This document shows, one piece after another, positions 1 to 7,225 of a stretch of 20,460 nt of DNA. How positions within the stretch are numbered: position 1 is the first letter of the stretch; every line of letters starts with the position of its first letter. The stretch lies in contig JAEOTD010000131.1 of the NCBI GenBank assembly GCA_016839995.1, positions 1-20,460 of the forward strand, read 5' to 3'. The translations under genes and the position numbers were made by a program. The DNA is from Candidatus Hermodarchaeota archaeon (GTDB lineage Archaea > Asgardarchaeota > Hermodarchaeia > Hermodarchaeales > Hermodarchaeaceae). Under the pieces are notes generated by a model. It had not been told where the DNA came from. It saw only the letters and a program-made list of their open reading frames with translations, and searched no databases.

Positions 1-803
1 GAACTGAGCAAGTCACAACCGTCAAAGGTGAGAACGTCGTCTACCGTGGAATTCGAAAACTTAGTTCAGGTTCCTTTGGAGCTCTCGTTGTAACTTGTAC
101 GAAAGACTTCTTCCGCAAAGCTTCAAATCTCTCGAAAATTGCCTATGGTATAATTCTCGCAGTGATCCTACCCATTGTCATGTCTCAAATTATGATTGGC
201 CTAGGTGAAGTGGAAGGAGTTGACATGATGACTCTGATTTTTGTCGGAGGAATCGGTTTAGCACTCATTGGATCTTTCACCTTCAGTGGAACGGCTTTCA
301 TGGAAAGTAAGAACCAGCTCTGGATAATCAGAAGTACACCTTCAGGTGTATCACGGTATGTCAAAGCTCGACTCGTTTCCTCATTTATCATCGCAATTCC
401 GCTCTCCATCATCCCGGCTCTTGTCATCTCATTTATTGCCGCCCAAGGAATTGCCATATTCCTCTTCTTCCTCCTCTATGGTTACATCGTCATTTGCGGG
501 GCAATCATCTTTGCAGTAGGAGTGACCGCACTGAATCCCAACTACGAAGACACCAAGTCTCCCGAACTTCAAATGAATGTCATCACAACAACGATGGGCG
601 TTCAGTTTGCCCTCTTTGCCCCATTCGTGATTACAATGTTTGGTGATATCTTCGGGTTTCCTCTCTTTAGCTCCATACGGAGTATCTTTGGACCAGCAGG
701 AATGGCCTATGCCTTTGGGTTCATTGGTGTTGCTACCCTGCTAATCATAGGTGGATTCACAATCGTCATCGGAACGAAACGCCTTGCACGACCTGAAGTC
801 TAG
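1..803 (+). CDS. ABC-2-type exporter permease, 3' part (5' end outside window)
   Basis: The reading frame is open from base 3 with no stop before the TAG at 801-803, so this is the C-terminal 266 residues of a longer protein. The GTG at 162 is internal, because coding-quality sequence continues upstream of it. The visible part is an integral membrane protein: a soluble stretch, then about five or six hydrophobic segments. The order matches ABC-2-type permeases: a short KDFFRK-type stretch before a helix, a 'NQLWIIRSTP' segment like the 'W.L...P' motif next to the interfacial region of these exporters, then a helix pair, then 'ALNPNYEDTKSPE' like the cytoplasmic loop of archaeal ABC-2 permeases. 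It would form the membrane channel of an ATP-driven exporter. The ATPase gene is not visible and is probably upstream. It is followed 19 bases later by a secreted C39-like peptidase, probably in one operon. The family call rests on pattern, not on a decisive motif. Confidence 0.6.
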   Translation, partial: TEQVTTVKGENVVYRGIRKLSSGSFGALVVTCTKDFFRKASNLSKIAYGIILAVILPIVMSQIMIGLGEVEGVDMMTLIFVGGIGLALIGSFTFSGTAFMESKNQLWIIRSTPSGVSRYVKARLVSSFIIAIPLSIIPALVISFIAAQGIAIFLFFLLYGYIVICGAIIFAVGVTALNPNYEDTKSPELQMNVITTTMGVQFALFAPFVITMFGDIFGFPLFSSIRSIFGPAGMAYAFGFIGVATLLIIGGFTIVIGTKRLARPEV

Positions 804-809
804 ACCTCT

Positions 810-816
810 GAGGTGA
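810..816 (+). promoter_or_regulatory. Ribosome binding site GAGGTGA deciding a TTG start
   Basis: GAGGTGA lies six bases before the TTG at 823 and matches the archaeal anti-Shine-Dalgarno sequence. It supports TTG as the true start of the C39-like peptidase gene, because a good signal peptide follows directly. Confidence 0.6.
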
Positions 817-822
817 AATTAC

Positions 823-2340
823 TTGAATCACAAAAAAGCCTTCCTTGGACTGACGCTTACTTTCGTGCTCTGTCTTTCTTTCCTTTTCACCCTCTCATCG
901 GCATCAACATCAGGAACCCAATGGCGGTTCCTGGCCACTCCAATTTCATTAAAATCAGAAACCTACATTGAGGAAATTCCCTATGTCTGGCAGGAAATCA
1001 ACGGGTTTTGTCATTGGGCAAGTGTATCAATGGCTTTACAGCACATTGGTCTCCCCTTGAATCTATATGATGTATTTTCTCTGACTGGGATTGGGTTCTC
1101 AGCTGTGTATGTCAGCTATCAAGATATTCAAATGATGATTGCAGGACCGGTCTATCGTCAACTCTATCAGGTGCAATACCTAGAATCATTCCTTGAAATC
1201 GAATACACAGTAATGATAGATAATAACACCGAGGTTGGGCAAATGTTTGCACAGACTATGGATGCCTGGAACCTTGACTATCAAATCCTTAATGGAAAAA
1301 CAGGAGCCCATGAAACCTTATGCCAATCTATTGATGCAGGGTACCCATTACTCCTCTGGGTGGACCCCTACTATCTTCCTGTACAAGATTATGACATTCT
1401 ACGTGATTTGAACGTGCATTCAAGTGACACTGGTTCAGGTCATGCTGTTCTGGCAGTCGGATATAATGAAACGACTAATGAAGTCTGGATTATGGACCCA
1501 GGAGTAGGAGCTCTAGGGGATAGTGTAGCATATCCAAGTGATGGACGATGGCATTATACGATAAGTTATGCAAACTTATCACTAGCCAGAGAAGCCGTGG
1601 GCTTTGGTGCTATACAAATTACTCCGACACCCAATTCACGAATAGTGCCACCTCTTGAATATTCTGTATTTATCTACCAGCGCCTCTTAGGGGACCTCAA
1701 GACCTATGAAATCTTCAATGTGGACCCATCAATTGTAAGTTGCGGAGCAAACGCGTTCAACAGAATGAGTCTAGACCTCTCACCAATCAATCTCATCAAC
1801 TACTTATCAAGTCTCGACGGTGATGAGCGCGTTCTTGCATTTCTCTACGAACAAGGCATCCTTCTTGAACAAATGCTCACCATGCAACATCTGTCCTATC
1901 GATCTGCTTTGTCAATCCTACCAAAATACCTCACTGAAATTGACCTCACAATTGCTCTGTCTCACGGTCAATCCGCTCTGGATCACTTTTCTGCGTTGAG
2001 CACAAATGCATCGCTTACAACCTATGATCACACATCCTATAGTTCACTCATGAAAGATACTTTTTGGGGGATTGCAGAAGTCTACGAGCAACACCAAAAT
2101 ATACACGAATCAATCAACGCTTTTTCAGAGGATTTGGCTCAATTACAAAGCCACCTAACTGGAATTGCTAGGACATGGAAGGCACTTGGAAATGAACTCC
2201 GGATTAGAGTAAATGCCCCGATCTACAATACTATAGTAGCCCTGTTCCTTTCAACAGCTGTCATTGCACTCGTTGCAATTCCAACTGGAATTGTGCTCCG
2301 TGCTAGAAAGAGGGGTCAAACCAGCATTCAAGAAACATAA
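823..2340 (+). CDS. Secreted, membrane-anchored C39-like cysteine peptidase
   Basis: A 505-residue protein with an N-terminal signal peptide (residues 1-28), a papain-fold domain, a long helical stalk and one C-terminal membrane helix (about 472-494) followed by a short basic tail. The catalytic set of C39-like peptidases is visible: Gln57 as oxyanion residue in 'VWQEINGFCHW', Cys63, His207 in 'SGHAVLAVGY', and Asp225 in 'WIMDPG'. In C39 families this domain cleaves peptides, classically leader peptides after a double glycine. Here it would sit outside the membrane, unlike the cytoplasmic C39 domain of bacteriocin exporters. Residues 280-465 have no recognised domain but read as mostly helical. 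The gene starts at TTG with a GAGGTGA site and follows an ABC-2 permease by 19 bases, so the two are probably cotranscribed and may act together on an exported peptide. The family is C39_2-like; the substrate is unknown. Confidence 0.72.
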   Translation: MNHKKAFLGLTLTFVLCLSFLFTLSSASTSGTQWRFLATPISLKSETYIEEIPYVWQEINGFCHWASVSMALQHIGLPLNLYDVFSLTGIGFSAVYVSYQDIQMMIAGPVYRQLYQVQYLESFLEIEYTVMIDNNTEVGQMFAQTMDAWNLDYQILNGKTGAHETLCQSIDAGYPLLLWVDPYYLPVQDYDILRDLNVHSSDTGSGHAVLAVGYNETTNEVWIMDPGVGALGDSVAYPSDGRWHYTISYANLSLAREAVGFGAIQITPTPNSRIVPPLEYSVFIYQRLLGDLKTYEIFNVDPSIVSCGANAFNRMSLDLSPINLINYLSSLDGDERVLAFLYEQGILLEQMLTMQHLSYRSALSILPKYLTEIDLTIALSHGQSALDHFSALSTNASLTTYDHTSYSSLMKDTFWGIAEVYEQHQNIHESINAFSEDLAQLQSHLTGIARTWKALGNELRIRVNAPIYNTIVALFLSTAVIALVAIPTGIVLRARKRGQTSIQET

Positions 2341-2354
2341 GTCACTGTTAGAAT

Positions 2355-4739
2355 TTATCTTTTCGAATCAAGTGATTCTTGGGTGGTTCTAGCAATGATT
2401 TCATCTTGCAATGCTTTACCGATATCGACAAAGTAGTCACTATATCCAGCTACTCGGACAATAAGATCTCGGTGCTGTTCGGGATGTTCTTGTGCGTCTT
2501 TGAGTGTGTCTGCATCTATGACGTTAAATTGGATGTGATGACCACCCATTCGGAAATACGTTCTCACCAAAGCAGCAAGATTCGCTAGACCTGTTTCATC
2601 CTTGAGAAGTTTAGGTAGAAGCTTCTGATTCAGTAAGGTTCCACCGGTTTTGACATGATCGATTTTCGAAACCGAATGAATCACAGCCGTTGGTCCACAG
2701 GTATCTGCACCATGGCTAGGGGATATTCCGTCGGATAAAGGATAATGCGCTTTCCGTCCATTGGGCGATGCCCCAGTCACCTGACCGAAGTAAATATGCA
2801 CAGTGGTCGGGAGTAGATTAACCCGGTATTCACCACCCTTTGTGTTGGGACGACCATCAATGAATGAGAAGTACGTTTCAAAAACTTGCTGAGCAATAGA
2901 ATCGGCAAATTCGTTATCATTCCCAAATTTCGGAGACTCGGTTAATAGCCGTTGGCGTAATTCCTCATTACCTTCAAAATCTTGGTTTAGAGCGTTTTTT
3001 AGGTCTGAGAGTGAAATGCTCTTTTGGTCAAAGACGTGAAACTTAATTGCAGCCAAAGAATCAGTGATTGTCCCCATTCCTACACCTTGAATGTATGTCG
3101 AGTTGTATCGTGGACCCCCATTATGATAGTCCTTACCCCTCTTGATGCAGTCATCAAACAACATCGACAAAAATGGTGCAGGCATCTCATCGGCGTATAA
3201 TCGTTCGATCGCACTATTCCCTTGAATTTTCAAATCAATGAAATACTTCAACTGATTACTGAATGCAGTAGCAAGTGCATCATATGAATTCAAGTCAGTT
3301 GCATTGCCGGTGTGTAGACCAACTTGAATGCCCGTTCGAGGGTCGACACCATCATTCAATGTAATTTCAAGGATTTTGGGCCAATTACAGTATCCCGTGA
3401 GAATGCAACTCTCTTTACCAAAGGCACTAATGGTTACGCAACCGCTGGGTCCTCCATTCCGTGCATCAGTTAATGACTTCCCGGCACGAAGGAACTCCTC
3501 GATAATGGTGTCCGTGTTGAAAATGGAAGGCTGACCAAATCCGGCCTTAACCACGTTCAACGCGTGAGTAAGGAACTCTTTGGGATTTTTCTTGCTGAGT
3601 TGAATGCAAAGACTCGGCATTATGAGCTGCATTTCTTCACAGACTTCAAGAATCATATGCGAGAGTTCATTTACCGCATCATCACCGGTTTCAGTTACTC
3701 CGCCAACATTGATGAGCGTAAAATCCTGGTATGTACCACTCTGTTCAGCTGTTATATCCACCTTTGGAGGTGCCGGTTGGTTATTGAACTTCACCCAAAA
3801 ACAGTGCAACAGCTCCTTAGCCCACTCTACGTTCATTGTGCCAGCCGTTTGTTCTTTTTGAAAAAACTGATTAAGATGCTGATCTAAGCGCCCTGGATTG
3901 AAGGAATCCCAGACATTCAGTTCGGTTACAACACCAAGATGGATGAACCAATACATCTGGAGTGCTTCCCAAAAATCTCTAGGAGCCTGTGCAGGGACAT
4001 GAGCACACACAGCCGCAATTTTTTTCAGCTCATCCTGTCGCTTTGAGTCCTGCTCAGTTTGTGCTAACTCGGCTGCATATTCCGAATAACGCCTGGCAAA
4101 CGAAATCAATGCATCAATGGTGATTATCATAGCCTTGAGTTCTTGTTCTTTCATACGAGCGTCAGGATCATTAGCAAAAACAAGTTCTCCTATGGCGTGC
4201 TCAATTTCACGTTGAAACTCTAATAATCCGCGATGATAGATTTTGTTATCCAAAATGGCATGACCCGGGGCACGTTGCTCCATGAACTCCGTAAAGATTC
4301 CTGCTTCATAAGCACGCTGCCATTCAGGTGATACGGCTGAAAACACCTTTTCCCGCATTGTCTTCCCTTGCCAAAAGGGGATAATACGTTCCGCATAGAC
4401 CCGTTGCACCTTCTCATTAACGGAAAATGAAGCCTGAACTCGCTGATCTAACACCCTAAGATCTTTGAGTGAATGACAACATAATTCAGGATAAGTCGGT
4501 GTCGCTTTGGGCTCAGGCCCTCGCTCACCAACAATCAATTCTCCCTCACCAAGATAGAGTTTCTTGTGTTCCAAGATATATTTGAAGGCAAGAGCACGGG
4601 TGACCGGAATCGATTCTCCTTCCGGTGCATGAGATTGATAGAAATCCGTGAGGAGCTCAGCCCGCTCGGACGAGATGTATGGCTTGGTTCTGACACTATA
4701 ATCCCGTAACCGCGTTACACGTTCAGACAACAACTCCAT
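2355..4739 (-). CDS. Glycyl radical enzyme, trans-4-hydroxyproline dehydratase-like, with Glu-to-Thr change in the active site
   Basis: A 794-residue protein with the PFL-like domain first and the glycyl radical domain last. The radical glycine is Gly765 in 'RVAGYSDYF'. The thiyl cysteine is Cys434 in 'GGPSGCVTISAFGKE'. Counting from the ATG at 4739, the residues I recall for Clostridioides difficile hydroxyproline dehydratase (Phe152, His160, Ser334, Asp339, Phe340, Cys434, Tyr450, Thr645, Gly765) are all present at the same numbers. The exception is the catalytic Glu436, which is Thr (GCVT instead of GCVE). That family removes water from trans-4-hydroxy-L-proline to give pyrroline-5-carboxylate; the missing base makes this activity doubtful. 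A GTG at 4745 could add two residues, but the ATG fits the family numbering and follows an AGGTG site. Activity needs a radical-SAM activase, and none is in the window. Its own TATA-like box lies upstream. Confidence 0.85.
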   Translation of the reverse strand: MELLSERVTRLRDYSVRTKPYISSERAELLTDFYQSHAPEGESIPVTRALAFKYILEHKKLYLGEGELIVGERGPEPKATPTYPELCCHSLKDLRVLDQRVQASFSVNEKVQRVYAERIIPFWQGKTMREKVFSAVSPEWQRAYEAGIFTEFMEQRAPGHAILDNKIYHRGLLEFQREIEHAIGELVFANDPDARMKEQELKAMIITIDALISFARRYSEYAAELAQTEQDSKRQDELKKIAAVCAHVPAQAPRDFWEALQMYWFIHLGVVTELNVWDSFNPGRLDQHLNQFFQKEQTAGTMNVEWAKELLHCFWVKFNNQPAPPKVDITAEQSGTYQDFTLINVGGVTETGDDAVNELSHMILEVCEEMQLIMPSLCIQLSKKNPKEFLTHALNVVKAGFGQPSIFNTDTIIEEFLRAGKSLTDARNGGPSGCVTISAFGKESCILTGYCNWPKILEITLNDGVDPRTGIQVGLHTGNATDLNSYDALATAFSNQLKYFIDLKIQGNSAIERLYADEMPAPFLSMLFDDCIKRGKDYHNGGPRYNSTYIQGVGMGTITDSLAAIKFHVFDQKSISLSDLKNALNQDFEGNEELRQRLLTESPKFGNDNEFADSIAQQVFETYFSFIDGRPNTKGGEYRVNLLPTTVHIYFGQVTGASPNGRKAHYPLSDGISPSHGADTCGPTAVIHSVSKIDHVKTGGTLLNQKLLPKLLKDETGLANLAALVRTYFRMGGHHIQFNVIDADTLKDAQEHPEQHRDLIVRVAGYSDYFVDIGKALQDEIIARTTQESLDSKR

Positions 4740-4780
4740 ACACACCTATCCAAAGCAGGAGTGAATTATCCTTTGCTTTG

Positions 4781-4790
4781 AGGTATAATA
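4781..4790 (-). promoter_or_regulatory. TATA-like box of the glycyl radical enzyme gene
   Basis: On the minus strand the sequence is TATTATACCT, with A-rich sequence just upstream that could serve as a BRE. The box lies about 45 bases before the ATG at 4739, the spacing expected for an archaeal promoter with a short leader. It lies in the 65-base gap after the upstream membrane protein gene, so the enzyme may be transcribed separately as well as by readthrough. Confidence 0.4.
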
Positions 4791-4804
4791 GTCGTTTTGA
4801 TTTA

Positions 4805-5746
4805 TCAACTCTTTTTGTCGAAATGCTCTTCGATACCTAACCAACCACCAATGCGAACCACATACCTTTGACGAGACTCAACAAAGTAGTCCAAGAGCAT
4901 CAGAAGGGGTAAACACAACAAGAGAATAATCACCGGATATAGTGGAAACATAAGCAAATTTACGATGAGATACGGCAACTCCACAAAACCATACAGGAGG
5001 AAGTATTCCCAGCTCAAAACAATCGCCTCAGTAAGTATCGTAATGTACAGAAGAATCACAGCAATCCCCGCATACCCCTTGAGCAGTCGCGCTAACCAAA
5101 ACCCAACGCCCGAAATATTCGGTAAATGGTTTGGCGCCGCATCAAGCGGATTATCAATTCTCACATTCGACGTTAGCAATCCCGCATCATCAAGAAACCA
5201 CGTTGGCACAACTAAAGCACTACAAATGAAAGTAGCCGCAAGTCCAGTTACTCCCCACAACATGATCTTCAGCGTAATAACATCCTCTAAAAATGGATCA
5301 ACTGAACTCCCAAAAATTGTCGTCAGAAAACCAAGACCCAACGTATCAACCATAATGCTAGCTACTGTAATGCTGACGTACACAGCGAAAAGCGTGGGTA
5401 AAATACCTCGACGCAACCAACGACCGAGACTCGGCTTCACTTCATGTTGAACAAACCCATAGTTCCGAGATCGCTTATAGATCAGCCGATGGACCCAAAG
5501 GTAAAGGGGAACAAAAAGGATTGCACCAAATAATCCCCCCAAAATAATCATCACTGGCATTAAGAGATTATTCAATGTTTGATCCCAGAAAGCAGACAAG
5601 GTTACATAAATCCCAAATGAAAAGATATCTCCGGTCCAAATATTCAATACCCCTCCCGTCAGTATTGCCGGAAGAAGAAACGGAATCAACTGGAGAAAAA
5701 GCGCGACAATGAATAAAACAATTCCATACCAGTACGCCCGGGCCAT
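4805..5746 (-). CDS. Multi-pass membrane protein of unknown function
   Basis: A 313-residue protein with roughly seven hydrophobic segments: two near residues 6-50, one near 63-90, one near 115-140, one near 160-185, and a C-terminal cluster near 220-290. Two conserved-looking stretches stand out between the helices: 'VVPTWFLDDAGLLTS' after the fifth segment, and 'GVGFWLARLLKGYAGIAV' at the start of the C-terminal cluster. I associate such a pair with uncharacterised archaeal membrane proteins but cannot name a family. I chose the ATG at 5746, six bases after a GGTGT site, over the TTG at 5749. It lies between the MFS transporter and the glycyl radical enzyme on the same strand, 59 bases before the latter. 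A strong hairpin separates it from the transporter, so it probably has its own promoter. No enzymatic motif is visible; a transport or scaffolding role would be a guess. Confidence 0.7.
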   Translation of the reverse strand: MARAYWYGIVLFIVALFLQLIPFLLPAILTGGVLNIWTGDIFSFGIYVTLSAFWDQTLNNLLMPVMIILGGLFGAILFVPLYLWVHRLIYKRSRNYGFVQHEVKPSLGRWLRRGILPTLFAVYVSITVASIMVDTLGLGFLTTIFGSSVDPFLEDVITLKIMLWGVTGLAATFICSALVVPTWFLDDAGLLTSNVRIDNPLDAAPNHLPNISGVGFWLARLLKGYAGIAVILLYITILTEAIVLSWEYFLLYGFVELPYLIVNLLMFPLYPVIILLLCLPLLMLLDYFVESRQRYVVRIGGWLGIEEHFDKKS

Positions 5747-5853
5747 CAAAATACACCATCACTCACATGATTTCAAATCATGATACGAAGTATTGAACAC
5801 TTTCTGCAACTAGAAACCAAATAAGCCTTTTTCAATTAAGATAAAAAGAGTAT

Positions 5854-5878
5854 CCCGGAGCGGTATTTTTGCTCCGGG
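5854..5878 (-). terminator. Hairpin terminator after the MFS transporter
   Basis: A perfect 8-base-pair GC-rich inverted repeat (CCCGGAGC at 5854-5861, GCTCCGGG at 5871-5878) with a 9-base loop. Read on the minus strand, it lies 22 bases after the stop of the MFS gene and is followed six bases later by a T run (CTTTTTATC). This is the form of an intrinsic terminator, less usual in archaea, where a plain U-tract is often enough. It should separate the transporter transcript from the next two genes. Confidence 0.6.
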
Positions 5879-5900
5879 TAAGAACTGTGTATGGATTTTG

Positions 5901-7103
5901 TTATCGAGCTGTTTCTTTGAAGAACAATGAGGCAACTAAAGCAATCAGATTGAGGATAATGAGCAACATCATAGCCCAGAAGAAGGTGGTAGTTATGTCG
6001 CTAACGAGACTCATGAGGAGAATGAAAACAATACCCCCAGCTTGTCCAAAGATCATCAATACACCTGCTGAGGTGCCTTCAGGGATGGGTTTCGTCATTT
6101 CTGCTCCAGCTTGGAGTCCAACAGGAAGAGCTGGCATAAGGAAGAATCCAAGTAAGAAAGCAGAGATGAGAATTACGTTATAGTTTGGATAGTATGCTAG
6201 TAGAAACGTGAATGGAATGGCCATTACAAGAGATAGGAGAATGAAGGGTTTACGGCGTTGATATCGATCTGAGAGTTCAGGTATGATTACAGCGCCAATG
6301 ATTCCTCCAAATATCAAGACAGCACCTACGATTCCTGCTTGGGTTAGATCAACAATGCGATCAATGAGAATTTGTTCAATCCAGGTTGCAATGCCATTGA
6401 AAATACCGAGTCCGATGAAAAATAGTACAATGAGAATGAAGAATTGTTTGATGCCAAAGAGTTGGCGAAGACCTGTCATCATTTTTTCGTCTTCATGTTC
6501 GTCAAGTTCAGGTGGAGTAGGGGGGTGTTCTTTTGCAATGAAAATGAATAATATCGCAGCGATGATCGCGATACCGGCATAGAGTAGCATCATGTTGGTA
6601 AATCCGAAAAACAGAGTTGCGAAGGGTGTCACTAGTAATCCAAGAAGGATTCCTAGAAATATCGCCATGGTGCCCAAACCCGTTGCTAGACCTCGTTCTT
6701 TGACAGGGAACCAACGTCGAGAGATTTTGGTTGGGCTGTTAAACACAAAGGGTTGTCCAATGGCAATACAGGCTGAAAATATCATAAGGAAAGTGTATGT
6801 AGGTGAAAAGGCTCGAAAAACAGCGAAAATCGCTGTGATAACTGCACCTACAGTGCAAGCATATTTGAACCCCTTGTTATCAATCAAATACGCCGAGGGG
6901 ATAGACACTGGGATATAGACCACCATGAAAATCAGCGACAGCAAAGCAATGTCGAATTCGGTAACCCCGTGTAATAGCGCGACTAACGATGAAATGGGTG
7001 CAAACATAATCCAAAGGATCTGTGTGACAGCAGCAATGAACATGAACGCCAATAAGACAATCCAACGGTATCCGTAGACTTGTGTTTCAGTACTTTGGTT
7101 CAT
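5901..7103 (-). CDS. Major facilitator superfamily transporter, FLVCR-like
   Basis: A 400-residue protein with twelve hydrophobic segments in two halves and a charged central loop around residues 190-205 ('EHPPTPPELDEHEDEK'), the standard MFS form. The N-terminal half carries 'YGYRWIVLLAFM', 'ILWIMFAPISS', 'YIPVSIPSAYLIDNKGF' (the MFS loop 2-3 motif region) and 'GQPFVFNSPTKISRRWFP'. These resemble the FLVCR/disrupted-in-renal-carcinoma group of MFS carriers. Substrates in that group are diverse (haem, choline, small metabolites), so none can be assigned. The ATG at 7103 is preceded by a GGAAGGA site five bases away, a clear start. It is divergent from the acyl-CoA dehydrogenase gene across 122 bases and is followed by a hairpin terminator. 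Uptake of a substrate for the nearby glycyl radical enzyme is possible but rests only on position. Confidence 0.8.
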   Translation of the reverse strand: MNQSTETQVYGYRWIVLLAFMFIAAVTQILWIMFAPISSLVALLHGVTEFDIALLSLIFMVVYIPVSIPSAYLIDNKGFKYACTVGAVITAIFAVFRAFSPTYTFLMIFSACIAIGQPFVFNSPTKISRRWFPVKERGLATGLGTMAIFLGILLGLLVTPFATLFFGFTNMMLLYAGIAIIAAILFIFIAKEHPPTPPELDEHEDEKMMTGLRQLFGIKQFFILIVLFFIGLGIFNGIATWIEQILIDRIVDLTQAGIVGAVLIFGGIIGAVIIPELSDRYQRRKPFILLSLVMAIPFTFLLAYYPNYNVILISAFLLGFFLMPALPVGLQAGAEMTKPIPEGTSAGVLMIFGQAGGIVFILLMSLVSDITTTFFWAMMLLIILNLIALVASLFFKETAR

Positions 7104-7180
7104 GAAAATCCTTCCAATATGAATAGATTCTTTACGGGAGGTTGTAGAACCTACTGAACCTATATGATGCAGCTTGCTAG

Positions 7181-7188
7181 TATAAATA
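7181..7188 (+). promoter_or_regulatory. TATA box of the acyl-CoA dehydrogenase-like gene
   Basis: TATAAATA lies 45 bases before the ATG at 7226, in the short divergent region. Transcription would start near 7209-7212, leaving a leader of about 15 bases that contains AAGGA about ten bases before the start codon. Confidence 0.5.
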
Positions 7189-7225
7189 GAACAACCAAAT
7201 CACCTGCTCCAAGGATTGTGTCATC

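Noticed and set aside
162..803. Treating the GTG at 162 as the start of the first gene
   Set aside because: The frame stays open and protein-like back to base 3, so the gene begins before the window.
3564..3887. 107-codon plus-strand frame opposite the glycyl radical enzyme
   Set aside because: The enzyme frame is intact and carries conserved active-site residues across this region.
4965..5450. 161-codon open frame on the plus strand inside the membrane protein gene
   Set aside because: It is the antisense of a well-supported membrane protein, has an arginine- and serine-rich low-quality composition and no ribosome binding site.
5869..6918. Three plus-strand open frames across the MFS gene (5869-6183, 6283-6582, 6592-6918)
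   Set aside because: They are antisense shadows of a twelve-helix transporter; the translations are rich in Met, Ile and Arg with no domain pattern.
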